A stretch of 7,789 bases of DNA from assembly GCA_937907055.1 (NCBI GenBank), contig CALCTW010000125.1:1-7789 (forward strand), read 5' to 3'. Below the pieces are notes generated by a model that saw only the letters and a program-made list of their open reading frames with translations, was not told where the DNA came from and searched no databases. Position 1 is the first letter of the stretch. Each line of letters opens with the position of its first letter. The translations under genes were made by a program, and so were the position numbers. The DNA comes from an uncultured Clostridia bacterium. GTDB lineage: Bacteria; Bacillota; Clostridia; Christensenellales; Aristaeellaceae. Positions 1 to 6,622 of this stretch are shown in pieces.

Positions 1-184
1 CAGGGAAGCGAAGTGCGGATGGGATAAACGCTGAAGGCATCTAAGCGTGAAGCCCGCCTGGAGAATAGAATTGCCACTGAATCAATCAGGTAAGGCCCCT
101 CAGAGACGATGAGGTTGATAGGTCAACGCTGTGAGTGTGGTAACATGCGAGGTTGTTGATACTAATAGGCCGAGGGCTTGATCT
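1..184 (+). rRNA. 23S ribosomal RNA, 3' end (partial)
   Basis: This is the 3'-terminal part of domain VI of 23S rRNA; the rest lies left of the window. It is recognised by conserved blocks: GGGATAAACGCTGAAGGCAT at 21-40 followed by CTAAGC, then AGCCCGCCT, and the terminal block ACTAATAGGCCGAGGGCTTG at 161-180. The mature 3' end is placed at about 184 by analogy with the usual ...GGCTTGATC/T or GGCTTAACCTT ends, so it may be off by a few bases. The partner 5' strand of the terminal helix is outside the window. Confidence 0.96.
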
Positions 185-391
185 GCAGCTGTGGTAGGTA
201 AGGAAAGCTGAAGCGAGAGCTGAAGCTGAAAGAATTGACGAAGGAACCTGAACGGTCAATAACGGACCTGTGTAGTTTTGAAGGCGCGAGAGCGAGACCG
301 GGTAAAACAAAGCGAAAGCGGAGCGGAAGCGAAGGAAAGCGGAAACGAAGCAAGAGCGGAGAAGAGCAAGGTCGAGCGCAAGCGAAATATT
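185..391 (+). other. 23S-5S internal transcribed spacer, purine-rich
   Basis: This spacer of about 207 nt lies inside the rRNA transcript and has no gene. Its left half contains TGTGTAGTTTTGAAGG (270-285), which resembles the CAGTTTTGAG-type motif often seen in Firmicute rRNA spacers (recalled, not searched). The right half is a low-complexity run of loosely repeated GCGAAAGCGG / GCGGAAGCGAAGG units; positions 304-371 contain no T at all. Short open frames crossing it and running into 5S and the tRNA are spurious. It presumably holds processing sites for 23S and 5S maturation, but I cannot place them. Confidence 0.8.
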
Positions 392-507
392 TCCGGTGAC
401 AATAGCCTGAGGGATCCACCTGTTCCCATACCGAACACAGAAGTTAAGCCTCAGCACGCTGATGGTACTTGGCGGGCAACCGCCCGGGAGAGTAGGTCGT
501 CGCCGGA
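392..507 (+). rRNA. 5S ribosomal RNA
   Basis: Complete 5S rRNA of about 116 nt. The ends are set by helix I: TCCGGTGAC at 392-400 pairs along all nine positions (one G-U) with GTCGCCGGA-type sequence ending at 507. The core CCATACCGAACACAGAAGTT (425-444) followed by AAGC is the near-universal loop B/helix III block, and GGTACTTGGCGGGCAACCGC (464-483) is the helix IV/V region. It is followed after 7 nt by tRNA-Asn, so it is the penultimate gene of the rRNA operon. Confidence 0.97.
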
Positions 508-514
508 TTCAAAT

Positions 515-589
<75 letters not shown>

Positions 590-592
590 AAG

Positions 593-620
593 ATACTCAC
601 CTGAAAAGGTGAGTATTTTT
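593..620 (+). terminator. Rho-independent terminator of the rRNA-tRNA operon
   Basis: A perfect 10-bp stem, ATACTCACCT (593-602) with AGGTGAGTAT (607-616), is closed by a GAAA (GNRA) tetraloop and runs directly into a T tract (616-620). It starts 4 nt after the tRNA CCA end, so it ends the rrn transcript. Confidence 0.95.
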
Positions 621-653
621 ATACCATAAGATACAGAATACAGTAAGTTTTAC

Positions 654-682
654 TTTTCAAACCACTATATCTATGATATAAT
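654..682 (+). promoter_or_regulatory. Sigma-A-type promoter of murA
   Basis: The -35 box TTTTCA (654-659; 4 of 6 to TTGACA) and the perfect -10 box TATAAT (677-682) are separated by 17 bp. TG at 674-675 plus one base makes it an extended -10. The predicted start is near 689, giving a leader of about 35 nt before the ATG at 724. It lies just beyond the rrn terminator, so the following genes are transcribed independently of the rRNA operon. Confidence 0.82.
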
Positions 683-723
683 TCTTAAGCATTTCGATGC
701 AAAAACACTGCAGGGAGGAAAGT

Positions 724-1986
724 ATGGATCACTATAAGCTGATGATCACTGGCGGCAATCCGCTCGTGGGTGATACATATGTTTCCGGTGGAAAAAATAC
801 GACTGTAGCGCTGATTCCCGCGATCCTGCTCACCGACGATGTATGTACGCTGGAGAATCTGCCTGACATAGAAGATGTTCATGTACTGAATGAGATCATG
901 GAGCTGATCGGCTGCAAGGTCGTTTATGAACCTACAGAGAAAAGACTGACGATCGACCCCAGTAATGTCAATAAAACAACCGTTCCCTACAGCATCACAA
1001 AGCGCATGCGCGCCAGTTACTATCTGATCGGCGCGCTTCTGGGACGATGCGGGAAGGCCGAGGTGGGTTATCCGGGCGGATGCACGATCGGCAACCGTCC
1101 CTTTGATCAGCACATCAAAGGTTTCCGCGCGCTGGGCGCGATGGTGGATGAACGCGGCGCTGAGATCTGCGCGAACGGCGTGATGACCGGCTCCAGCATC
1201 GTATTTGACAGAATCACCGTCGGCGGCACGATCAATGTCATGCTGGCTGCTGTTAAGGCAAAGGGGACAACGATCATCTATAACGCTGCGAGGGAACCGC
1301 ACGTGGTCGACCTTGCGAACTTCCTGAATTCCATGGGTGCCAAGGTAAAGGGTGCCGGTACGGATACGATACGAATCAATGGTGTTGAAAAACTGCACGG
1401 AAGCACTTATTCTGTGATCCCTGATCAGATCGAGACCGGTACGCTGATGATCGCGGCTGCGGCGACACGCGGTGACGTGACGATCCACGGCTGTATTCCC
1501 ACTCATATGGAGGCACTGACCGCAAAGTTGCTTGAAATGGGTGTGATGGTCACGGAAAGCGATGATGCCATCCGTGTCCGCACGATCAGGGGACACCGCG
1601 CTGTCAATATCAAGACGCAGGAATATCCCGGTTTCCCGACCGATCTTCAGCAGCCGATGAGCGCGATGCTCTGCAAAGCGACCGGTACCAGCATCATCAA
1701 CGAAACGATCTTCGAATCCCGCTTCAAGCATCTGGTTGAGATGCAGAGGATGGGGGCTCAGATCCGTATCATTGAGCAGACGGCAACGATCGAAGGTGTA
1801 TCGGAACTTTACGGCGCGCCTGTCACCTGTACGGATCTTCGCGCAGGTGCCGCGCTGGTAGTGGCCGGACTGATGGCAAAGGGTACAACGGAGATCTATG
1901 AGCCCGGCTATATCGAGCGCGGATACGAACATATCGAAGAAAAGCTTCGCGCGTTGGGTGCCGAGATCTATCGTGAAAATATCTGA
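724..1986 (+). CDS. murA: UDP-N-acetylglucosamine 1-carboxyvinyltransferase, MurA2/MurZ type
   Basis: This cytoplasmic enzyme transfers enolpyruvate from PEP to UDP-GlcNAc, the first committed step of peptidoglycan synthesis and the fosfomycin target. The product is 420 aa, normal for the family. Catalytic and binding motifs are in place: K24-N25 in SGGKN, the catalytic Cys in PGGCTIGNRP (C120), R125, PGFPTD with D307, DLRAGA, and RGYEHIEEK near the end. RASYYLIGALLGR and YPGFPTDLQQPM match the B. subtilis MurAB (MurZ) subtype better than MurAA, from memory of those proteins. The start is ATG 724 because AGGGAGG (712-718) sits just upstream; an in-frame ATG at 697 lacks such a site and would overlap the Shine-Dalgarno region. 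Two departures from the usual motifs are seen: GGKN rather than GAKN, and PDQIETGT rather than PDRIE(A/T)GT (Q235). The J-domain gene follows after 30 bp in the same unit. Confidence 0.96.
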   Translation: MDHYKLMITGGNPLVGDTYVSGGKNTTVALIPAILLTDDVCTLENLPDIEDVHVLNEIMELIGCKVVYEPTEKRLTIDPSNVNKTTVPYSITKRMRASYYLIGALLGRCGKAEVGYPGGCTIGNRPFDQHIKGFRALGAMVDERGAEICANGVMTGSSIVFDRITVGGTINVMLAAVKAKGTTIIYNAAREPHVVDLANFLNSMGAKVKGAGTDTIRINGVEKLHGSTYSVIPDQIETGTLMIAAAATRGDVTIHGCIPTHMEALTAKLLEMGVMVTESDDAIRVRTIRGHRAVNIKTQEYPGFPTDLQQPMSAMLCKATGTSIINETIFESRFKHLVEMQRMGAQIRIIEQTATIEGVSELYGAPVTCTDLRAGAALVVAGLMAKGTTEIYEPGYIERGYEHIEEKLRALGAEIYRENI

Positions 1987-1998
1987 TCGGAAGATCAG
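1983..1998 (+). promoter_or_regulatory. Small hairpin across the murA stop codon
   Basis: CTGATC (1983-1988) pairs with GATCAG (1993-1998) around a GGAA tetraloop (GNRA class). It covers the murA TGA and lies just before the ribosome binding region of the next gene (AGGGAGAGAGAAGG, about 1997-2010). There is no T tract, so it is not a terminator. A role in translational coupling or mRNA processing is only a possibility. Confidence 0.35.
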
Positions 1999-2016
1999 GG
2001 AGAGAGAAGGAAAAGC

Positions 2017-2553
2017 GTGAACGCTTTTGAAGTGCTCGGCCTTCCGGCTGACGCGGATACTGAACAAATCCATAACGCCTACCGCGTGCTGGTAAAAAAG
2101 TGGCATCCGGACCGGTATGAAGGAACGCCTCAGCAGCATGAGGCCCAACAGATGCTCATCAAGCTGAACCTGGCCTATGAAGAAGCCATGCAGCTGGCCG
2201 GAAACCGCGCAAGCAGCGTGACCAGAATGGTCACATGCGAGGAAGCGATCGAGCTTGCCGAACGGCAATACAGAAATACCAATTTTGAGAGCGCGCTGCG
2301 TCAGTTGTGCCGGACCGAACAGAAGAACGCGGAATGGTTCTGCATGGAGGGCAAGATCCTCCTCGCGCTGAAGCAGTACTCTTCCTCCCATCAGGCCTAC
2401 CGTGAAGCGGTACGGCTGGACCCTCAGAACAAAAAATACAGGGAAGGCGCGCTGGAAGCCGCCCTGCAGATGAAAAAGCATAATAAACCGGCTTATAAGG
2501 TTGCTGACTGGCTGGACGGTCTGCTGCATCCGAGAAAAGCCGCGAATCGATAA
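2017..2553 (+). CDS. J-domain protein with C-terminal TPR-like repeats
   Basis: The product is 178 aa. Residues 2 to about 60 form a J domain: AFEVLGLPADADTEQIHNAY (3-22) leads to the HPD tripeptide at 30-32, the motif that stimulates DnaK ATPase, and ends in KLNLAYEEAMQ. There is no Gly/Phe linker, zinc-binding Cys repeat or C-terminal substrate domain of true DnaJ, so it is a class C J protein. Residues ~75-155 look like two TPR helix pairs (AIELAERQYRNTNFESALRQ; LLALKQYSSSHQAYREAVRL followed by DPQN), so a client-binding or scaffolding role is likely. It starts at GTG 2017 after a purine-rich ribosome binding region (1999-2010); the next in-frame methionine codon would delete the HPD. It is the second gene of the murA unit and ends in a terminator that overlaps its stop codon. 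The client is unknown; a cell-envelope link rests only on the neighbour. Confidence 0.85.
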   Translation: MNAFEVLGLPADADTEQIHNAYRVLVKKWHPDRYEGTPQQHEAQQMLIKLNLAYEEAMQLAGNRASSVTRMVTCEEAIELAERQYRNTNFESALRQLCRTEQKNAEWFCMEGKILLALKQYSSSHQAYREAVRLDPQNKKYREGALEAALQMKKHNKPAYKVADWLDGLLHPRKAANR

Positions 2554-2578
2554 GCATCGGTGAGAGCCGGTGCTTTTT
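2553..2578 (+). terminator. Rho-independent terminator after the J-domain gene
   Basis: AGCATCGG (2553-2560) pairs with CCGGTGCT (2567-2574; one G-U) around a 6-nt loop, followed by TTTTT to 2578. The stem begins at the last base of the TAA stop codon, which closes the murA/J-protein unit. Confidence 0.88.
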
Positions 2579-2643
2579 CATTTTCCGGCGCGGACGTTTT
2601 TGTATAATTCTGTGCAAAAAAACGCATAAACCTATCAATTTGG

Positions 2644-2664
2644 CCGCGAATCCTTGCATCGCGG
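2644..2664 (+). promoter_or_regulatory. Inverted repeat overlapping the SDR promoter -35 (possible operator)
   Basis: A perfect 6-bp inverted repeat, CCGCGA (2644-2649) and TCGCGG (2659-2664), has a 9-bp spacer. It straddles the TTGCAT -35 box, a position where a dimeric regulator would block RNA polymerase. No regulator gene lies next to it. The arms are short, so chance is possible. Confidence 0.35.
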
Positions 2665-2682
2665 ATGGGTCTATAATATGAT
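2654..2682 (+). promoter_or_regulatory. Probable sigma-A promoter of the SDR gene
   Basis: TTGCAT (2654-2659) and TATGAT (2677-2682) are 17 bp apart. A perfect TATAAT sits 5 bp further left (2672-2677) but has no -35 at the right distance (12 bp from TTGCAT). Another TATAAT at 2603-2608 with a weak TTTTCC 17 bp upstream is an alternative start that would give a longer leader. The exact -10 is therefore uncertain, though a promoter between 2579 and 2709 is required by the terminator upstream. Confidence 0.6.
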
Positions 2683-2709
2683 AATCAAAACGAAATCGGA
2701 GGAAGATAT

Positions 2710-3720
2710 ATGAAAGCGTTATTTATCGGCGGTACCGGTACTATTTCCACTGAGATCTCAAAGAAGCTGATCCGTGAAGGCTGGGAGTTGACATTGCTTA
2801 ACCGCGGCAGCAAGCCCATGGAAGGCGCGGAACAGATCATCTGTGATATCAATGACGAAGCGGCTGCCGCTGAAGTGCTGAAGGACAGGACCTTTGACGT
2901 AGTGGCTGATTTTATCGCCTTTGTGCCCGAACAGGTGCAGCGCGATATTCGTCTTTTCAAGGGCAGGACGAACCAGTATATCTTTATTTCCTCTGCTTCT
3001 GCGTATCAGAAGCCGCTTTCCTCTCCCGTGATCACGGAATCCACCCCGCTGCATAATCCCTACTGGCAGTACAGCCGCAACAAGGCAGTGTGCGAAAGCA
3101 TCCTGATGCAGGCTTACCGCGAGGAAGGCTTCCCTGTGACCATTATCCGTCCCAGTCACACCTATGCCGAATGGGGCCTTCCGCTGCCTGTGCACGGCCG
3201 CAAGGGCGTATGGCAGGTGATCGACCGTATGCTGCAGGGCAAAAAGGTGCTCCTGCCCGCGGACGGCGCGACGTTGTGGACTGTGACGGCTTCCCGTGAC
3301 TTTGCAAAGGGCTTCTGCGGCATCATGGGCAATATCCACGCGATCGGTGAGACCTATCACATCACCTCCGATGAGAGCCTGACCTGGGAACAGATATACC
3401 GTGTGATCGCGGATGAACTGAAGGTGGAGTTCAAGCCCTGCTATGTGCCGGCCCATCTGCTGGCCAAGGTGCCCGGATATGATTTCGCGGGCGAGTTGCT
3501 GGGCGACAAGACCAATACCGTGATCTTTGACAACACCAAGATCAAGCGCGCTGTGCCCGGATTCTGCTGTACCGCCCGCTTTGATCAGGCCGGACGCGAA
3601 TCTGTGCGTTATATCATGGAACATACTGAAATGCACATTCCCGATCCTGAGTTCGACGCGCTGACTGACCGCATCGTGGCGGCGATGGAAAAGGCTGAAA
3701 AAGAGATCTGCGGCTGCTGA
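2710..3720 (+). CDS. NAD(P)-dependent epimerase/dehydratase-like extended SDR
   Basis: The product is 336 aa, a typical extended short-chain dehydrogenase/reductase length, and probably cytoplasmic. The N-terminal Rossmann strand is MKALFIGGTGTIS with the glycine motif at 7-13; NRG at 31-33 follows the second strand. CDIND (45-49) and DFIAF (67-71) are at nucleotide-contact positions. The catalytic set looks complete: SSASAY (94-99) supplies the Ser, and YSRNK (Y121, K125) is the YxxxK dyad. IIRPSHTYAEW after it is the usual RPxxxYG-like region. It belongs to the NAD-dependent epimerase/dehydratase superfamily, near the atypical CSP41/isoflavone-reductase-like branch; sugar nucleotide epimerase, dehydratase or reductase cannot be told apart. 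ATG 2710 has GGAGG at 2698-2702. It is transcribed alone, between two terminators, so its closeness to murA does not show a shared pathway. Confidence 0.85.
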   Translation: MKALFIGGTGTISTEISKKLIREGWELTLLNRGSKPMEGAEQIICDINDEAAAAEVLKDRTFDVVADFIAFVPEQVQRDIRLFKGRTNQYIFISSASAYQKPLSSPVITESTPLHNPYWQYSRNKAVCESILMQAYREEGFPVTIIRPSHTYAEWGLPLPVHGRKGVWQVIDRMLQGKKVLLPADGATLWTVTASRDFAKGFCGIMGNIHAIGETYHITSDESLTWEQIYRVIADELKVEFKPCYVPAHLLAKVPGYDFAGELLGDKTNTVIFDNTKIKRAVPGFCCTARFDQAGRESVRYIMEHTEMHIPDPEFDALTDRIVAAMEKAEKEICGC

Positions 3721-3777
3721 GATAACCTTAAAAGGGGAAACAGAAGCGCAAAGGACGGTCTCTCATAAACACAGAAA

Positions 3778-3805
3778 AGTCTCCGCGGACAGCGGAGGCT
3801 TTTTT
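3778..3805 (+). terminator. Rho-independent terminator after the SDR gene
   Basis: AGTCTCCGC (3778-3786) pairs with GCGGAGGCT (3792-3800; one G-U) around GGACA, followed by a run of six T (3800-3805). It is 57 bp after the SDR stop codon and separates that gene from the transporter locus. Confidence 0.93.
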
Positions 3806-3871
3806 GTATGGGATCGGGGCAGAGAATAGAGAAAAATCGAGATTTTGGGGGACAGGACACGAAATAAATTA

Positions 3872-3900
3872 TTGCAAAAGAAGCCGGTCATTGGTATAAT
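3872..3900 (+). promoter_or_regulatory. Strong sigma-A promoter of the solute-binding protein gene
   Basis: TTGCAA (3872-3877) and TATAAT (3895-3900) are separated by 17 bp. TG at 3892-3893 plus one base adds an extended -10. The predicted start is near 3907, giving a ~55-nt leader that includes a 7-bp inverted repeat, TTTTCAT (3909-3915) with ATGAAAA (3934-3940). A small dyad AAAATC-GA-GATTTT lies upstream at 3833-3846. Near-consensus elements fit the strongly biased codon use of the gene, suggesting high expression. Confidence 0.88.
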
Positions 3901-3961
3901 AGAATAAATTTTCATCTGGTGAATCATTGCCTCATGAAAAAATATCAAGGAGGATCTGACC

Positions 3962-6442
3962 ATGAAAAAGATCGTTGCTATCGCGCTGTCTTTGATGCTC
4001 GTGCTCTCCAGTGTGTCTGCCCTGGCCTTTGAACAGGCTGCCAGCTACACTCCCGACGCGCGCGTCTATGACGGCGGCGAGATCACAACTACTGCTGCCC
4101 AGATCGGCGGCGGTTCCGTTACCAGCGATGTCTACGCCGGCATCGAAGGTATGGACTATACCGATGAGAAGGTGTACACCTTCAATGACTACACTTCCGG
4201 TATCGGTTCCAGCATGAACTGGGACCCCCTCTCCTGGGAGACCAATGATGACAGCAACGTGCTGGACTTCATTTCCAGCGGTTTCTACACCTTCAAGCTG
4301 AACAGCACCAAGACCGGTTACTCCATCGTTCCCGAACTGGCTGCTGAAATGCCTGTTGATGTGACTGCCGAGTATGTCGGTCAGTACGGCGTCAAGGAAG
4401 GCGATGCCAACAAGGCCTGGCGTATCGCCCTGAACCCCGATGCCTGCTGGAGCAATGGCGAGAAGATCACTGCGGATGACCACGTTTACTCCATCCAGCA
4501 GCTGCTCAATCCCAAGATCCTGAACCGTCGTGCCGACAGCTACTATGCCGGTGACTTCGTGATCGTGAACGCGAAGAACTACCTGTATGCCGGCGGCGCC
4601 ACCTATGACCTGTACACCGGTGTTGAATCTCCTGACACCCTGTATGTGGATATGTGGGGCTTCTGGGGCATGGAAGGCGCTGTGGACGCTGAAGGCAATG
4701 CCTGCCCGCAGTATGCTTCCGTCTCTGATGACACCATGTACCGTGACCTGGCTGTCGAAGACGAGAACGCTGATGAAGCTTTCGTTTCCGGCGCTTACCT
4801 GTGGAACAACTACCTGACCGCGGGCGCTCCCTACGAAGCCTATGCTACCAGCTATGTTTATTACAAGGCTGCTGCTGCCGCTGTGACCTGGGAAGACGTT
4901 GGTTTCAAGAAGATCGACGATTACACCATCGACTTCATTCTGGCCAACCCCGTTGACGAGCCCGCTTTCTACGTACCCTACAACCTCTCCAGCAGCTATC
5001 TGGTCTACAAGCCGCTGTACGAGGCCTGCAAGAGCTTCTTCGACGCCGACGGCAAGCCCGTGGACAACGAAGAGGATGCCGAGACTGTGACGACCAACTA
5101 CTGCCACACCCTCGACACCTCTATCAGCTACGGCCCCTACAAACTGACCGCTTTCGAACTGGACAAGGAATACACCCTGTCCCGCAACGAGAACTGGTTC
5201 GGCTATCACGACGGCAAGCATCTGGGCCAGTACCAGTGCGACGTCATCAATGTTCCGGTCATCGCTGAGCACACGACAGCCATGCTCGCCTTCGAAAAGG
5301 GCGAAGTGGACGGCATTGCGCTGGACAGCGCCGACATGGAGAAGTACGGCACGTCCGAGTACGTGAAGTACGGCCCCAACAACGGCTACACCACCAAGCT
5401 GACCTTCAACACCAATTACGAGAAGCTCCTCGAGCACGGCACCAACTCTCAGGTGCTCGTTGTCGACGAGTTCCGTCAGGCGTTCTCCTACTGCTATGAC
5501 CGCAAGGAATTCGCCACCGCCTTCACTGCCGCCGGCACCGCCGGTTTCGGCCTGATCAACGAAGTTTACTGCTACAACCCCTTCACCGGCGAAACCTACC
5601 GCGAGAGCGCTCCCGCCAAGGCCGCGCTGTGCAACGCGTTTGCCGTTACCTACGGCGAGGGCGGCGAGTATGAGACGCTGGACGAGGCTTACGAAGCCAT
5701 GACCGGCTACGACATGGAGAAGGCGCAGGCCCTCATGGCGATTGCCTATGACAAGGCTGTTGCGACCGGCATCTATGACGGCGTATCTCCCGTGACCATC
5801 GACTTCCGCGTATACCAGAACGACACCATCTACGTCCAGATGTTCAACTACATCGACAGCCACCTGCAGGAAGCCTGCAAGGGCACCGGTTTTGAGGGCA
5901 AGGTTTCCCTGACCATGACCGTGGACGCGGACTACTACGAGACCAACTACTCCGGCGGCGCGGACATGATCTTCACCACCTGGGGCGGCGCGACCATGCA
6001 GCCCTTCACCCTCCTCTATGAGTGCTACTGCGACGCCTCCGACGGCAGCGGCCAGCAGATGGAGTATGGCTACGACACCACCAAGATCGACGTCGTGTTC
6101 AACGTGAACGGCGAAGAGATCACCGAAACCCTGCAGAACTGGACCCTGTGGATCGACAACGGCTCCGTGCCGTCCATCGAAGAGAAGCTCGGCAAGTTCG
6201 GCGATTACAGCTACGCGACCCGCTGCGCGTTCTTCGCCGGCTGCGAAGCTGCGTTCCTCAACTGGCATCCGACCACTTCTGTCTACTATCGCAATACTGC
6301 TTCCATGGATTCCCAGAAGATTCAGTCTGCGTGCGACAGCTACCTGAACCTCATCGGTTTCGGCGGCATCCAGTTCATGACCTTCAATTATGACGACACG
6401 GAGTGGGCCGAGTACATCGCCAACAACGAGCTCGTCTACTAA
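3962..6442 (+). CDS. Large extracellular solute-binding protein, family 5 (peptide/nickel ABC importer)
   Basis: This is the ligand-capturing subunit of an Opp/Dpp-class ABC importer. The 826-aa product begins with a Sec signal peptide: MKK, a hydrophobic core to about residue 20, then a probable signal peptidase I site after ALA (residues 20-22). No Cys is present there, so it is not a lipoprotein. Family 5 landmarks are in order: NWDPLSW near 85, WRIALNPDACWSNGEKITAD with W163, YGPYKLTAFELDKEYTLSRN from Y390, the EKGEVDGIAL segment, and RQAFSYCYDR at 505-514 (the usual RxAxxxAxDR). Typical members are about 500-600 aa; much of the excess seems to lie between about 180 and 385, where canonical proteins have a shorter segment. 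The C terminus (ELVY) has no membrane segment or sortase motif. ATG 3962 follows AAGGAGG (3947-3953). The permease genes follow after 333 bp. The ligand is unknown; an oligopeptide is the default guess. Confidence 0.9.
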   Translation: MKKIVAIALSLMLVLSSVSALAFEQAASYTPDARVYDGGEITTTAAQIGGGSVTSDVYAGIEGMDYTDEKVYTFNDYTSGIGSSMNWDPLSWETNDDSNVLDFISSGFYTFKLNSTKTGYSIVPELAAEMPVDVTAEYVGQYGVKEGDANKAWRIALNPDACWSNGEKITADDHVYSIQQLLNPKILNRRADSYYAGDFVIVNAKNYLYAGGATYDLYTGVESPDTLYVDMWGFWGMEGAVDAEGNACPQYASVSDDTMYRDLAVEDENADEAFVSGAYLWNNYLTAGAPYEAYATSYVYYKAAAAAVTWEDVGFKKIDDYTIDFILANPVDEPAFYVPYNLSSSYLVYKPLYEACKSFFDADGKPVDNEEDAETVTTNYCHTLDTSISYGPYKLTAFELDKEYTLSRNENWFGYHDGKHLGQYQCDVINVPVIAEHTTAMLAFEKGEVDGIALDSADMEKYGTSEYVKYGPNNGYTTKLTFNTNYEKLLEHGTNSQVLVVDEFRQAFSYCYDRKEFATAFTAAGTAGFGLINEVYCYNPFTGETYRESAPAKAALCNAFAVTYGEGGEYETLDEAYEAMTGYDMEKAQALMAIAYDKAVATGIYDGVSPVTIDFRVYQNDTIYVQMFNYIDSHLQEACKGTGFEGKVSLTMTVDADYYETNYSGGADMIFTTWGGATMQPFTLLYECYCDASDGSGQQMEYGYDTTKIDVVFNVNGEEITETLQNWTLWIDNGSVPSIEEKLGKFGDYSYATRCAFFAGCEAAFLNWHPTTSVYYRNTASMDSQKIQSACDSYLNLIGFGGIQFMTFNYDDTEWAEYIANNELVY

Positions 6443-6477
6443 TTCCACGGCAAAGCCTAAAACCTAGTTTTTGGCGC

Positions 6478-6512
6478 CATAGGCACGGGCGACTTGTTCG
6501 CCTGTGCCTATG
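6478..6512 (+). promoter_or_regulatory. Long intercistronic hairpin after the binding-protein gene
   Basis: CATAGGCACGGGCGA (6478-6492) pairs over 15 bp, with one G-U, with TCGCCTGTGCCTATG (6498-6512) around CTTGT. It begins 36 nt after the stop codon. The sequence beyond it (TGCTGGTTTATGG) is not a T tract, so it is not a standard intrinsic terminator. It could protect the 3' end of the binding-protein mRNA or partly terminate transcription; both are inferences. Confidence 0.7.
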
Positions 6513-6622
6513 TGCTGGTTTATGGATTTGAAAACAACGCTTGTGCCTGAACGGAATTTAAGGCAAAAGCGAGAAGATATTGTCGAAACTGCAAACAAAT
6601 CCAAACGGTTTTCTCCATTATC

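Noticed and set aside
296..388. Possible CRISPR or tandem repeat array in the rRNA spacer
   Set aside because: The GCGAAAGCGG-like units are short, degenerate and not separated by spacers of constant length; low complexity explains them.
685..2529. A 614-codon minus-strand frame across murA and the J-domain gene
   Set aside because: It spans two genes with clear family motifs on the other strand and has no recognisable domain; it is a codon-bias shadow.
3934..4032. A short overlapping frame from ATG 3934 (MKKYQGGSDHEK...) ending inside the binding-protein gene
   Set aside because: It is out of frame with the gene, has no Shine-Dalgarno before it, and its ATG is part of an AT-rich leader repeat.
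3932..6448. An 838-codon open frame on the minus strand, antisense to the whole binding-protein gene
   Set aside because: The + strand protein has a signal peptide, family motifs, a promoter and an ideal ribosome binding site. The antisense frame is open because the sense gene avoids the codons that read as stops in that register; its product is a low-complexity Val/Gly/Ala-rich string.
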